63,783 bases of DNA from Epichloe hybrida (lineage: Eukaryota > Ascomycota > Sordariomycetes > Hypocreales > Clavicipitaceae): contig JAFEKR010000093.1 of NCBI GenBank assembly GCA_019022495.1, positions 1 through 63,783 of the forward strand. Direction: 5' to 3'. A model generated the notes under the pieces. It saw only the letters and a list, made by a program, of their open reading frames with translations, was not told where the DNA came from and made no database searches. Numbering within the stretch: the stretch's first letter is position 1; every line of letters begins with the position of its first letter. The position numbers and the translations under genes were made by a program. Of this stretch, positions 23,601 to 35,701 are shown in pieces.

Positions 23601-24222
23601 ATGTACCCTCAACAAACCCTCAACAAACAAACCATCATCATGTATGAACCACAAGCGCAGCCATTATTCAGCACCCTCCTCTTCCAAGCCAAAACAGCCA
23701 AAAACCTCACCTTTGCCGAAATCGCAACGCACCTCGGCCGCAGTGAAGTCGCGTGCGCCGCCCTGTTCTACGGCCAGGCCCGTGCCTCACCCGAAGATGT
23801 CGAGAAGCTCAGTTCTCTTCTGGGCGTCGATGCCCGCCAACTGGGCGAACAGATGACGGGGTTTCCGGACAGGGGAACCTCGGTGCCCATGCCGCCGACC
23901 GAACCGCTCATTTACCGGCTCTACGAAGTTGTCCAGAACTACGGATACGCGTACAAGGCGGTGATGAATGAGAAGTTTGGCGACGGCATCATGAGCGGTG
24001 TTTGCTTCAAGACGGATGTGGACAAGGAAGTGGATGAGACGGGGGCCACGTGGGCTGTGATCACATTGAAGGGGAAATGGTACGTTTTACAGGGTCACTT
24101 CTTTCCTTCTTCTTCTTCTTCTTCTTCTTCTTCTTCTTCTTCTTCTCCAAGTGGTCCAAATGATGCGCTACTGACATGAATTGCTTTCTTCACATGACAG
24201 GCTGCCGTTTACTCGGTTCTAG
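23601..24222 (+). CDS. cyn1: cyanate hydratase (cyanase)
   Basis: Two exons (23601-24079 and 24201-24222) encode 166 residues, or 153 if the second ATG at 23640 is used. Cyanase turns cyanate and bicarbonate into ammonia and carbon dioxide. The N-terminal half is the helical domain ([30 protein letters not shown]). The C-terminal half carries the catalytic Arg, Glu and Ser ([12 protein letters not shown], then GIMSGV). The terminal LPFTRF, universal in the family, is supplied by the tiny second exon, which confirms the intron. That intron contains a TTC repeat. The product is cytosolic and forms a decamer in known members. Confidence 0.94.
24105..24146 (+). repeat. TTC microsatellite in the cyanase intron
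   Basis: About 13-14 uninterrupted TTC units sit inside the 121-nt intron of the cyanase gene and probably serve as its pyrimidine tract. Confidence 0.9.
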
Positions 24223-25926
24223 GACTGAACCAGGCTCAATGGTTATGGACGAGCTGTGAATAGCCACGGTTATATATGTTTGAGCGGACACGGCCCAAGC
24301 CAACAGTCATTCATTTTCCTACAGATTGGACTTGGTCAATGTGAGAACGAAAATTAGGCAAGGTTGATCCCGCCTTGTAGGGTTGTCGTTGCTGAACATC
24401 GCTCGAAAGATGAGCTGCGATGAAAGACATGGGAACACTGGTTGCAGTAGCATATTCGATGGAGGAAGAGCGATGTTCCATTGTCACACTGAGTAGACCT
24501 CGTGACGGGTCGTTTGGCCGTAGAGGGGGTGTCACAGAGCGTTGCCATTCGGAGCTGTTTTTTTCTTACTCACCGGCGCTGCAAAGCTCCGAATAGCAAC
24601 GCTCGGTGTCACATATGCTCTTGAAGATTCGATAAGATAGGGGAGTAAAAATTGAGGTCGAGGGTAAAAATCATGTGGAAGTAGCAAGATTGATAGGATA
24701 CTCTTTTAGTCGTCCGAGACCAAGACGCGGGCAAGGCTGATCTCAGTGCCATCTACTAAATTTTTTTTTTTTTTTTACCAGAGTCCTCCCATAGTACTCC
24801 GTCTTTATACTAGGAGTAGAAGTACTAGAAACTCCCCAATATACAAACGGATACGAATAAACGCATAAGGGTACAGATATAACACTCGTGACAAAAAGTA
24901 CCCTGCCTGTATCAGAAGAGGAAGAGGAGGAGCAAATCGTTCGTACGGCCCAAACTCACCGACGGCGACGCATCGCGAGCGAGCTATGGTCTGGCATGAT
25001 GCAGGGTTTCAAACCCAAAGGCGCCTGCAAGATATTGGTCATATTTGCCCTCCATGGCACAGCAGATGCAACAGGACGGATGCTGCGGATGCTGCGGATG
25101 CTGCGGATACTGCGGATGCTGCACACATGCTGCACACATGCTGCACATGAAACGACGGGTGATTGTTGTAGATGCCAGTCGGTGTGCAGCAACGAGTGAG
25201 AGAGATGCAGTAATACCACGGGGTACTTTTGTTTCGCCCAACAATGCAGATCTGGTACGTGTGCCGAGGATAACCAGGTGCTCTGCACACGACATGGAGC
25301 ATTCTGCATCGGCCAGAAATCACAATCCATGCTGGCGTTACTAGTTTAGGCATGTGACGAACAATGATGAACCAGAATGGACGATCCCGTCCGATTGCTA
25401 ATAATTGCTGCCAGGTCAGGCGCTGCGGAGGCGTTGCGGCTGCGGGAAGCCCGGGAAACCCCACCGGGCCAGTAAATACGGGAGCCAGCCCAACTTTTCA
25501 GCGTCACCATCTTCGTGCACTTCTCGTGGTCCGATTCTCTGGACTATTCAACGCCTCAAGCGATTGCTCTTCGTTCTTCGTTCTTCGTTCTTCGTTCCAC
25601 CGATTTACATACTCTCGTTTTCTTTCCTGTGCCAGCTTGGTTGGTACCATCAGCGATAGCGTACGACTACTACGACGACGGCCCGCCCATCTCTCTCTGC
25701 GTCTGCACCGTCTCCCTCTCCAACATTCGTCGACGTCGCTCTCGTCAAAAGCGAAGCCAACCTCATGCCTGCATCGACCAGCAAAGTATTGTAGCTATAG
25801 TCCTCGTCAGGACTTCCATCTTTACCGTCGTCCATTCAGCAGCAGCAGCACCCCCCTCACATAGCTGTTTCATCTTCATCCTCTTGCGCCAGCTATTGTG
25901 ACTTCCAGCCCTCCTCAACCTCAACC
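24223..25926. other. intergenic between cyanase and INSIG gene
   Basis: This 1.7 kb has no supported gene. It contains a T-run near 24762-24776, a tandem repeat at 25077-25149 (listed) and, from about 25500, a pyrimidine-rich stretch with three TTCGTTC units that looks like the promoter and 5' UTR of the INSIG gene. Confidence 0.5.
25077..25149. repeat. compound minisatellite (TGCTGCGGA units, then CACATGCTGCA units)
   Basis: Five near-perfect 9-bp TGCTGCGGA units, one with a G-to-A change, are followed directly by about three 11-bp units containing CATGCTGCACA. Both share the TGCTGC core, so the second probably grew out of the first. Confidence 0.8.
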
Positions 25927-27181
25927 ATGGACGAAGACGGACCTCAAATCCTGCGACCAGTTCCTCGGCGGCCCTTCAACGCAGATCTGACCGACGTGAC
26001 CCCACCAGAGGACAATGTGACAGACCACCATGATAGGCCGTCCTTGTCGAGCAACCAGTCAGGACTTGACCTTTCCAACCCACGATTTCTGAACGCCAAT
26101 TTCGACCGCACCGAATCCACATCCTCCCTCAGTCGACCGCAGTCTTTCTTGAACTTGAACTCATCTACGCTAATGGGTATCTACTCTGAAGCGTCGTCGC
26201 ACACCAGAGACTATCTTGTGAATGATAATGAGGAATCCGACACACCGTGGGGCACGGGTGCCCGCACTCCGATTAGACGTCCTGGCATTGACGAAGCCAC
26301 CTACAAGCTCATGCACGATCGCTCGCACGTTCCGAGACGAGAAGCAGACTTTGGGTCCTACGCCAGAGCCGAGGACGTTGGGTCACCACAGTCCTCCTTT
26401 GAGCACACCATGTCTCTTGCTCTGCGTGGATCTCTGCTTTTTGCTCTAGGCTTGGGATATGGCGTATTAGTCACACGACTTCACAACGAGCAGAGCAATC
26501 TGCCTCCATTTCCTGATGACAGTCTCATGAAACCGGGCAACAATTGGAGGTACCTAGCTTTCTGGGGCGCTGCTGGCGTCGTCCTTGGGTCTCTGCTGCC
26601 ATGGTTTGATACCGTGTGGGCGAAAGCGTTCAAGGGCTATTCCGAGAGCGCCATGACCGAGAAGGACAAAGACGCCGGGCCGGGCACAGATTGGCCACTC
26701 GTCATGCGAGCTGTTGGTGCATTTGTCGGCATTATTTTCGCCATTGTGAGTTAACCCCGGGTTAATCCTCCCCCGGCTGACAAGCACCCACTGCTAACTG
26801 ACCACTTAGCGCAAACTTGCTTGGGTTTCCACGCTACAAGTATCTGCTGCTTTGGCTCTGGTGAACCCTCTGCTGTGGTGGCTCATTGACCGCAGCAAAT
26901 CTGGATTTGTGCTCTCTGCCGCCGTTGGGCTGACAGGCTCCATGTTTCTTCTTGGCGTAAACCCCGAAATAATGCCTGCGCCGTCAGGTTTACCGAGTCG
27001 CAACACTTCGATGGGCATCGAAAGTGAATCACTTGCTTTGGGTGGCTTGGCCAATCAAGAGACAGTAGAAACCGGAATGTACATGTTGAGTGTGCTTTTC
27101 TGCAGCTGCATTTGCTTCGGCAACATTGGCCGCGGGTTGACGTGGAATAGATCCAGCGGGAGATGGGGCGGCATTCGATGA
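25927..27181 (+). CDS. INSIG-domain membrane protein
   Basis: Two exons (25927-26745 and 26810-27181) encode 396 residues. The first about 155 are polar and probably cytosolic. Then follow the INSIG membrane helices: RGSLLFALGLGYGVLVTRLH, NWRYLAFWGAAGVVLGSLLPWFD, MRAVGAFVGIIFAI running into RKLAWVSTLQVSAALALVNPLLWWLIDRS, then SGFVLSAAVGLTGSMFLLG, and a last hydrophobic stretch with MYMLSVLFCSCICFGNIGRGL. INSIG proteins sit in the ER membrane and in animals and fission yeast control HMG-CoA reductase and sterol-sensing factors. Fungal Ins proteins have the same long N-terminal extension. The 64-nt intron is phase 0 with GTGAGT and TAG ends. The start context (CAACCATGG) is good. Confidence 0.9.
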
Positions 27182-28025
27182 GCACAGAAATCACAAAAAA
27201 AGGGAAGCGTGCAGCGAAGCGATTGACGGCGCGGTCCAGAGATGTACGGTTTAGATAGCGTTGATAGCAGAACGCGTTATGTGAGCTGAAACACACAATG
27301 GCAACTCTCCATGTCTTGACATGTTTCTTCCTTCATCTTGCCTACTTCGTACTGGTGCTGGCTATATACCTCAACAGCTTGGACCTGTAGCCTCAGAAAG
27401 GCCCTGATGCCTTCACGCTGAAGTGTATTAGTCATTCTGTCTATGTGGCTCCATTGGATCTAGCCTTGCTCGTGGCCATCCATGTGCCGCCACAACGGTC
27501 AAACGTTGTAGGTCGCGCCACCAGCGTTTCTGAAGCCAAGCAAGTAGTGGCGGTCATGATGCTGCTTTGAAGAATCCGAATGCAAGCGTCAGAGCAAAAC
27601 GATTTGCCCAACGATTTCGGATGCAAGGCAGAGGACAGCTCAGCTAGCCAGGTAGGGCCGATGATGAGAATGACGTCCTGCATGAGGATCGAAGGCAATG
27701 TACATACGGATCCGTACATAGAGAGCATCATACATTACATGTGTACATACATTTCCTCGGCGGTGGGGCGTGGAGCGTGATCCCGTGGTTAAAATTAGCG
27801 GTTTGTCAGGTGACTCAGGGTCCAGTTTCCCGGCGCACTAGACAAAAACGCACCGACACATTCCGAAGGCAAAAATTTGTCCGAGCATGAAGCCGCGCCA
27901 TCATCACGCGTCGCTTCTCGTTGTGAGGTTTCTGAGCCGCTTTTTTCTGCTGACCAAAAGTATGACGTATTTGACATATTTGACATATTGTAGGAACCAT
28001 CAACCTCGACTGGACTGCCAGGAGC

Positions 28026-28056
<31 letters not shown>

Positions 28057-29062
28057 GACGACGTTCGCGGTTCATTCGGAAATACGAACTGTGAGTGAGT
28101 CCTTCTTGCAAAGCTTCACTGGACTACGGAGTAGACCCTTTTTGAATTTAAACTTAACCATGTAATACGGGCGTCGGGCGCACGACTTGTCAGCAGCAGG
28201 CATGCCATCATGGCCCATGGCCCATTATAATGCACATATAATAATAATGGCGTGGACCAGCACAGACTTGACTACATGAACATGTGAGCGTCACCGAAAC
28301 CCGCCGAAGCCCAGGGGTCCAGATTTTCAGCCCGGCGGTTGACGGCGGTTGACGGCCGTCGGGGCCACTTGCGATCAGTTTTTGTCAAGACATGGCATCC
28401 ATGTATGACGATGCCTTTTCCCACTCCCTCTCACCCATTCATCCACCTCCATGACCATCGATCGGCTCGTACGTCAACGGTGTTTGCCTCGCTTGCTCTT
28501 GGACGACGCCTTGAACTGTCATTATACGACCTATCTGCGCAGTTGGCCGGTGGAGCATAGCATCTGCGCTTTCATGTCTCTACATAGTCCCCGACTCCCC
28601 GGCTTACCTCCATCTTGTTGGTGAAAGCGACCCCTGCCGGCGATTCCGTCGCTTTGTCCCATACATACTCCGGAAATCACGCACACTCACTCTCTCCACT
28701 AAACGACGAATACTTATCCGTCATCGTGGTTCGACCATCATAGTGACTGACAAGCCGTCTCTTGTTCCTGCAGAGTCGTATGCTCCACGACAGCTCGACA
28801 GCACGCCCGTACCGAACGGTGTAAGCGCATCTTCAGTTTCAACATCCATCATTGCCTCTGCCGTTTAGAAGCTGGGAAGAAACCGCAACTCGCCTGAGCC
28901 GGCACGTCAAGGTCTTCCGTCTTCCGTCTTCCGTCTTCCGTCTCTAGTAATACTACGTCGACGCGTCATAATCTCACTCTGGCGGCTCTGTCCTGTCGCC
29001 AAAACCCCCTCGGCCCTTCGGTTGCAAAAGATAGTACAGAGTTTCCTGCACTGTGACATAGT
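27182..29062. other. long intergenic region, no gene seen
   Basis: This 1.9 kb lies upstream of the RING/LON gene. It holds A27 at 28026-28052, a TTTGACATA repeat at about 27967-27990 and CTTCCGT units at 28914-28942. No open frame in it looks coding. The last few hundred bases are probably the promoter and 5' UTR of the next gene. Confidence 0.5.
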
Positions 29063-31172
29063 TTGTACCAGTTCCCAGTCCTGTCGGTTCGCACACGACC
29101 TGAGCAAAGCATCTTGCGAAGGGGGCATGCGTCCCAGCTCTCGACGTTCATGTCACCAGAGCAGCCCTCACTGGCCGAGACCAGACTCGATGCGGACCTA
29201 GAACCAGTCCGAGACTCTGAGAGTCAGGATCCACGAATGCCGAGCGCCAGCGAGGAAGAGCAAAGTCATATGGAAGATGCGCCGTCATCAGCTTCTGCAG
29301 CACAAGCCGATGAAGACCATGAAAGAGGCCTGGAAGCTGCTTACGTCGTTCAAGAACAGGTAGACGACGACGAAGACGCAAGGGTTCGCAGTCGGCCGCT
29401 TGGGCTGGAACACGTACGTGATGTTGTTCGCCTTTTCCAATGCCGCCATTGCTCGAAACCCCTGAAAAACCCTACAACACTGCCGTGCGGCCGGAGTCTT
29501 TGCAAGACATGCATCCCGGAAACCCATGTCCGAACGAGCATTACCTATCCTGCTTTTCCGGATCGGCTACAGGGGTTTCGATGTCCTTTTAGGGAATGCT
29601 CCAAGGTACACGCCCTGAGTGACTGTGGCCTTGATGTTGTTTTAAACAAAGTCGGCGAGTTGATGGAGGAAGAGATCGACCGGGCAAAAGCCGTATCTTT
29701 GGAATTGAAACTGCAAACCAGTATCGGGCTCAGAAATCCATGGGACGCTGCCGGCATCTCTTCCCTACAGAGCAACAATTCAGATCCACATGTCCTCCAA
29801 GGTGGAAGACTGGTATCAACTTGGTCTCTGGCCTCCAATGGTGACCTTGCAGTTGAGACGGAAGTCACCTACACCGACATACCCTCGCCGACACCAGATG
29901 ACAGCAATCTGGTGGACAGCAGCTTGGATTTCAAGTCTTTGACTCTTCTTCAAACCGTTACACGCAATGAGACAGACTGTCAGGTGTGCTATGCCTTACT
30001 ACATGACCCCTTTACGACAGGGTGCGGTCACACATTTTGTCGACCGTGCTTACATCGGACGCTTGATCATTCACATAGATGCCCGATATGTCGGCGTACA
30101 TTGGCGATGAACCCTCTTCTTAACCCAGAACTGTGTCCATCCAATGAACGTATCATCCGGCTAACAGAACTTTTCTGGCCCGAAGAAAAGCTGGCCCGAG
30201 AGGAGGCCGTCGCGGCTGAAATCGCGGCGCGTCATGAAGATCTCGACTTGCCACTCTTTGTTTGCACACTTGCGTTTCCTGCCATGCCGACCTTCTTACA
30301 CATATTCGAACCGCGTTACCGTCTCATGATCCGACGTGCCTTGGAAGGAAACAGAACCTTCGGCATGGTGCTGCCGAAGCGACCTCGGGATCACACCGAC
30401 AGGCATTTTCATCAGCTCGGTACTCTGCTGCGCATAATCAACGCCCAGTTCTACCCCGACGGCCGCAGTCTCATCGAGACAGTCGGCCTCACCAGGTTTC
30501 GAGTCGTTCGACACGGCGAAGTCGACGGGTACACGGTTGCCAAGACGGAGAGAATAGATGATGTCTCGCTAGAAGAGGAGGAGGCCATGGAGGCAGCCGA
30601 GGCAGCCGCCAGACCCGCAACGAACCATGACTCGAATCCGAGCGGCAACTCACACGGCGGCTCCTCGCACATGATGAGCACGCAGACAAATGCAAATGCG
30701 ACAAACCACTCTCAAATGACGCAAGGCCAGAGCGAAGAGGAGGGCTCACAAATACCACTACAACAACAACAACCAACTCCCGTCACTGCCGCCGAGCTCC
30801 AAACCATGTCGACCCGGACCCTCATGAGATTCGCCTCAGACTTCGTTTCCCGAATGCGATCGCAAAGTGTGCCGTGGCTTACAGCCCGCATGCTCGCAAT
30901 CTACGGCGAATGCCCCGACGACCCGGCCGTCTTCCCATGGTGGTTCGCCAGCATGTTGCCCGTCAAGGACCCCGAGAAATACAGGCTCCTAGCAACGTCT
31001 AGCGTGCGTGAACGGCTAAAGATCTGCTGCTCATGGATCGTTGAATGGGAAACCACAAGATGGTGAGTGCAGTAGCCTTGTCTCTCTGTCTCACACGTCA
31101 TTGTATTTCAAATGGTTTTTCCTAAGCCTACTTTGTCTCGTCACGACCAAAGATAGGATCAATACGGGCTAA
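29063..31172 (+). CDS. RING-finger and LON-domain protein (LONRF-like E3 candidate)
   Basis: The open frame from 29063 (or from the Met at 29150) carries an acidic N-terminus and a first zinc-binding module (CRHCSKPL..LPCGRSLCKTC). A classical C3HC4 RING follows (CQVCYALLHDPF..GCGHTFCRPC..CPICR, about residues 310-352). Then comes a LON substrate-binding domain (LPLFVCTLAFPAMPTFLHIFEPRYR to the end), interrupted by a Gln/Asn/Ser-rich insert near residues 520-570. This matches the LONRF-type family, presumed ubiquitin ligases. The frame hits a stop at 31066, but a strong GTGAGT donor at 31063 and a TAG acceptor at 31156 replace it with a last codon set ending at 31172, adding four residues (INTG after ..TTRW). 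I favour the spliced form. The substrate is unknown. Confidence 0.88.
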
Positions 31173-31742
31173 TCTATGATCTGCGACCAGGTCGTTTCAC
31201 GATTGCGTCATTCTCTGATTGGACAAGGCATAGCAGGGCTGAGAGGACTTATTCCGCATACAAGAATGGAGCATGTTGGAAGGAGAAGGAAAATTAGAGT
31301 ATTTAGCGCATGGTTTGCATTACCCCCCCCCCCCGCGGAAAAGATGCGCCTTGTTCCGTCACCGTCCAATTATGATTGCCGCTGCGTGATACGTGGGATA
31401 CTATTTGATTTCGAAGAATGTATCTCTCAATTTTTTTTTTTCATCAAGTAACGATGGTGGTGTTTGACGGGTTCGGAAAGGGACCGCTTTCACCAGAGTA
31501 TTTTTTATCTGTTCAAGGTCATGGCGGACTAAATCGCGGAATTCAATCTCAAGCAGGTTGCTGATTCTGACTTTGATTGCGCCAATCACACCAGGCCGCG
31601 TTATTGTGCAAATTTTTTTTTCTTTCTTTTTTTCCCTTGTAAACTGTGCCTCGCGTATTCCTGCGTCCATCTACAAGTCTTTGTTTGCTAGTTCTCTACG
31701 CGCCATCTTGACAAGCAGCCCTTATACATAGCGATGGCAATT
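31173..31742. other. convergent intergenic, 3' UTRs
   Basis: This 0.57 kb has C-, T- and AT-rich runs (31322-31334, 31431-31441, 31612-31634) and no gene. Confidence 0.5.
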
Positions 31743-33866
31743 TCACCACTCTACTCGACCCCCAGTAGACGCTGCCATGCTCGTATCTCCCCATGCGGGG
31801 GGACTAGTCACCCAAGCTCCCGGAATTGCTTCCGTAGGCATGCCATTGTTGTGGTCTGTCAACGGCGGATCATCCTTCGTTTGTTGGTCCGTCTGCCCCC
31901 CCCAACCTGGTCCCGCATCACCACCATCGTTGTTCTGCTGCGCCTCCTGGTTTCCCCAGGTGTCGCCAGGTGTCTCGGTCTGACCATTCGCACTCCATGA
32001 GGATTCCACGGGCGCGGTTTCACCTCCGCTGTTCTCGGGCCAACAGGTACTCTGATCCGCGCCGTTTGTAGGCCATGCGCTGTCTTGTCCTTGTCCTTGG
32101 TCTGTGCCATTGTCCCACCCTGTTTCTGCTGCTGCTGCTGCTGATGCTGCTACTTGGTCCTGGCTTTTGGAGCTATTTCCCCATTGATCAGACTGCTGCT
32201 GGGCGTTGGAAAGACTCGGCGCCTTCTTGCTCGTGTTGGAGTGTCTGGGGCTGCCGTTGGACGCGCATCGTTTACTTGCACCTAGGTTGGAGAACGGCGA
32301 ACGTTTTGGTGGATAGTATGGGTTTTGTTTACCCGGCGGGAAGACGTTGTCTCCGCCTGCCAGGTCCTGGCTTTTGCTGGACGGCGCTGGCACGCTGAAT
32401 GCGCCCTTGTTTTTATTCATAGTACTTAGACTTACGGCGGCTGGCTCCGCGGCTGGCCACGCCGCGGGCGGCACCGCGGTCGGAGGGGGACCACCTGATG
32501 GCATGAAGGCGCCTGGGTATCCGGCGTACCCGTGAGGCGGGCAGTAGGCGTTCAAGACTGGCGGCACGTACATGCCCTGGGTGATGGGGACGTGCTCAAG
32601 GTTGCTCTTGTCGGGACCTCTGTCGAAGCCGTAGTAGTATGGGTTCTGTGTTGGATGAGGCATGCCGATTGGTAGCGGCAGGTGGGATGGATCCCGCTTT
32701 GGATAGAGAGATGCGTGGTGGTGGCCGTACGCGGGACCGTGATAGATTCTGACAATGTTGTTCTCCGAGTCGTAGTATGCGTTTGGGGGAGGATCTTCAG
32801 GGGTTTCGACGACTCGTTCGGTGTGGACAACTTCCGCGCGGATGGGTACGATGAGGTTTGGTCGACGGGCGTGTGGACCTGGGAATCCAGCGGGATAACT
32901 GGGTTTCTTGTCGTCTGCGGTCTTTGAGGTGTTGGGTGGTTTCTTCTCCTTGGCAGGTGCATCATTTTTAGGAGACGTCTCCGCGGGGGCTTCAGCTTCC
33001 TTCTTGTCCTCGCTTTCATCCGTCTTGGCTGACTCAGGTTTGCTCTGTTCGTTCAGTCCCTTGTTCTTATCCTTCTGCCCCCCTTGACTTTGGTCCACTT
33101 TCGTAACAGCATCCTCCTCTTTCTTCTCTTCTTTGCCGGCAACAGCCTCATCTTCAGTGTCTTTGGCGGACTCTGTCTCCGAGGCAGAGCTTTCTGCCTC
33201 GACTTTCGGAGAGCTTTCTACCTCGACTTTGTCCCCCTTTCCCTTGTTACCTGACTGGCTGCTCTTCTTACCTTTGCCACCTTTCTTACTGCTCTTTTTA
33301 GGCTCGTCCGTCTCCGAGTCTAAAGTTTCTGACTTCTTTGCGCATTTTTCGCCCTGGCTTTGCTGCTGCTTCTGGCGGCCGCGGACACAGTCGTTGCATT
33401 TACACGTTGGGTGCGGCTCCGAGTCGTCTCCACTGTCGGAGGGTTTGGCTGCCGCTTTCTTGGGTTTCTTTCCATTTGCCTTCTTGGTGGGCTGTGAATC
33501 GTCTGATGTGGCGTTGCTGGAGTCGCTTGATTCAGCGGCAGCTTGTGTTTCGGCACCGGTCTCTCCAGAGTCTTCAGACGCAGATGGCGCTGCCTTCTTC
33601 ATGGCTGATTTCTTTGGTGCGTCCTCGAAGCGGACTTTTTTCACGGCAGCATCTTTTGCGTCCGCGACTTTCCTTGATCCGCCAGATCGTGGGTATGTTA
33701 TTATGAGGGTGTCCTCCTCTGTTTCATCGTCAGTGAGAACCTCAACTGTGACCACCTCGCGGCGCTTGGGAGGCTTTCTGGGAAGGGGACCAAGTGCAGC
33801 AGAAATGGTGGTCCCGACCATCCATTCACAAAAGAGGGATGGAGGAGCGCTTTTCTTTCGAGCCAT
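31743..33866 (-). CDS. large low-complexity protein, unknown
   Basis: A single uninterrupted frame encodes 707 residues. The short N-terminus (MARKKSAPPSLFCEWMVGTTISAALG) is hydrophobic and ordered-looking. Residues about 60-320 are highly charged and rich in Lys, Glu, Ser and Asp, with a CKCNDC cysteine pair near residue 154. Residues about 330-460 contain a less biased stretch (PNLIVPIRAEVVHTERVVETPEDPPPNAYYDSENNIVRIYHG) and then Tyr/Pro/His-rich sequence. The end is Gln/Asn/Gly/Trp-rich (repeated W..N/G motifs). No domain is recognised. The absence of stops over 2.1 kb with codon-like composition supports a real gene. It probably acts as a disordered scaffold, but that is only an inference. 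Confidence 0.72.
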   Translation of the reverse strand: MARKKSAPPSLFCEWMVGTTISAALGPLPRKPPKRREVVTVEVLTDDETEEDTLIITYPRSGGSRKVADAKDAAVKKVRFEDAPKKSAMKKAAPSASEDSGETGAETQAAAESSDSSNATSDDSQPTKKANGKKPKKAAAKPSDSGDDSEPHPTCKCNDCVRGRQKQQQSQGEKCAKKSETLDSETDEPKKSSKKGGKGKKSSQSGNKGKGDKVEVESSPKVEAESSASETESAKDTEDEAVAGKEEKKEEDAVTKVDQSQGGQKDKNKGLNEQSKPESAKTDESEDKKEAEAPAETSPKNDAPAKEKKPPNTSKTADDKKPSYPAGFPGPHARRPNLIVPIRAEVVHTERVVETPEDPPPNAYYDSENNIVRIYHGPAYGHHHASLYPKRDPSHLPLPIGMPHPTQNPYYYGFDRGPDKSNLEHVPITQGMYVPPVLNAYCPPHGYAGYPGAFMPSGGPPPTAVPPAAWPAAEPAAVSLSTMNKNKGAFSVPAPSSKSQDLAGGDNVFPPGKQNPYYPPKRSPFSNLGASKRCASNGSPRHSNTSKKAPSLSNAQQQSDQWGNSSKSQDQVAASAAAAAETGWDNGTDQGQGQDSAWPTNGADQSTCWPENSGGETAPVESSWSANGQTETPGDTWGNQEAQQNNDGGDAGPGWGGQTDQQTKDDPPLTDHNNGMPTEAIPGAWVTSPPAWGDTSMAASTGGRVEW

Positions 33867-34334
33867 GTTGTCGGCTGTTTGCTAGAGACGGATTTGATGG
33901 TGTGATGCAGTGCTATTAAGTGAGGGAGGCTAGATGCCACAATTATGAGTAGAGATTCAGAGGCTGAATGAGGTCTGGGCCACTGCATTGGAGACTGGGC
34001 TGAGAATGGAAAGAAGACGAGACCATCAGAAGGTGTGACGTGAAAGGATGGAAAGAGCGGTGGTCTTTGAGATGAAACTGGGACTGGGACCGGGACTGGG
34101 ACCGGGACTGGGACTGGGACTGGGACTGGGCGAGCAGCTGTGAGTCCAGCCAGGTGCCGGACGGCTGGCAGTGCTGACATGGTACGGCCGGCCCGTCAAC
34201 GGAAAAGTGAGATGCAAAAGGCGCAGGCTTCTTCTTCTGACAATTCAAGAGTTGAATGTTGCACTATTGCAATGCAGCTCCAACAATCAGGAAACTTGCT
34301 TGCGGGCCTGAGATATCATGATCCCCATCCGTCA
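33867..34334. other. intergenic with hexanucleotide repeat
   Basis: This 0.47 kb is upstream of the low-complexity gene (-) and downstream of the acyl-CoA dehydrogenase gene (-), so it holds a promoter and a 3' UTR. The hexamer repeat at 34077-34130 is listed separately. Confidence 0.5.
34077..34130. repeat. hexanucleotide repeat (ACTGGG / ACCGGG)
   Basis: Nine 6-bp units in tandem, seven ACTGGG and two ACCGGG. It is a simple repeat about 210 bp upstream of the minus-strand low-complexity gene. Confidence 0.9.
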
Positions 34335-35701
34335 TCACATTTTGGATCCTCCCATCATGGCCAACTCCAAGCGTACCGCCAAATCCGCAACGATCTCCTC
34401 GCTGCCACCACCAACGACCTATCAACAGATTAGTTTAGACCGCGATTCGCTCCAATGTACTCAATGTACTCGTTCGTGCTCGTTCTACTCACCAGCATCC
34501 TCAGATCACGATTGATCTGCTCGACGGTAGCACCCGGCCCGCCCTTTTGATAGGCCGCGCCGCCGAAAATCTGTGCCGCCTCCCTGGCCGCGAGCTCGAG
34601 CAACTGTCCGCCCTGTACCTTCAGCAGAGCAATCCGACTCGCAATCTGGGGATCCTCCCATCCCAGCTCCGACGAGTTGACATGATACGCTAGCTGCTCG
34701 AGCCACGCCCAGTGACCCTCAATCTTGTGTGCCACCTCAGACACCTTTCTCCTGATGACCTGGTTCTGAATCAAGGGCTTTCCAAACGTCTCTCTCTTCA
34801 CGGCATACTGGAAAGACATGGCTAGGCAGGAACGTGCCTTGCGGTTGCACCCCACAGCCAGCAGGAAGCGCTCCTTGTTGAAGTTCTTCATGATGATCAT
34901 GAAGCCCTCGTTTTCCTCACCAAGGATGTTCTCGACAGGGACCTTGACGTTCTCAAGGTACACAAAGGAAGCACCACCGGCATTCTGACCACTGTTGGAT
35001 ATCTTCTGGTGCACGATGCCTGGCGAGTCCATGGGAATGACGAGCAGGGACACGCCCTTCATGCCGGGGCCTCCTGTCCGCACAGCCGTGGTCATGTGTG
35101 TTGCCCACGGGGTACCGGTGATCCACTTCTTGACACCATTTACAATGTAAAACCTGCCATCTGGCGTCTTTTTCGCCGAGGTCTTGATCCTCGCCACGTC
35201 CGAACCACCACTGGGTTCCGTGATGCCTAGGGAGAAGCTCGTCTTTCTTGAAAACAGGCCCGGCAGCCACTTGCTCTTCTGTTCTTCAGTTCCGTAGCTC
35301 ACAATAGGAGGAGCGCCAATGGCCGAAGCACCTGCCAATGCGATCCCGACGCCGCCTTCCACGCGGGACATCTCATCGCTCATGATTAAGAAGTGGAATA
35401 CATCAAGATCTGAGTGAGGGATACCGGCCAGGTTGGGCACTTCGGCCGGCCTGTAAGTAGCAGGCACATCGGGAAAGGGGATGCCCGACTTGCAAAAGTG
35501 CTCTGCTACTTGTGCGGGAACATGGCCCTTCTCTTCCCAGTCAAGAGAGGAGGGAAGAAGATGTGTGTCGATGTATTTGCGCAGGTTTTTCTGGAGCAGT
35601 CTGTGAGTGTCGTTATAGTAGGGGGAGTGGACGCCGCGGAGCCACGAGGGCTCGCTCCAAGGAATCGACTCCGGGATATGGAGTTTGGGGTCGACGGGCA
35701 T
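34335..35701 (-). CDS. acyl-CoA dehydrogenase family protein
   Basis: Two exons (35701-34493 and 34418-34335) encode 430 residues, the usual family length. The N-terminal helical domain contains IPFPDVPATYRPAEVP and MSDEMSRVEGGVGIALAG. The flavin-binding signature is SLGITEPSGGSDVARI. The middle beta domain has GRFYIVNGVKKWITG. The C-terminal helical domain has FGKPLIQNQVIRRKVSEVA and QIFGGAAYQKGG. The second exon, reached through a GTGAGT donor at 34492, completes the last signature as VVGGGSEEIVADLAVR and ends with a short tail. The enzyme would use FAD to introduce a double bond in an acyl-CoA, but this branch is broad and the substrate cannot be named. The start is placed at the internal Met (MPVDPKLHIPES). 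The frame extends upstream to 35800. Confidence 0.9.

Noticed and set aside
25045..25344. Cys-rich open frame (CCGCCGCCGY..) that could look like a small secreted protein
   Set aside because: The cysteines come from the TGCTGCGGA minisatellite, and there is no signal peptide.
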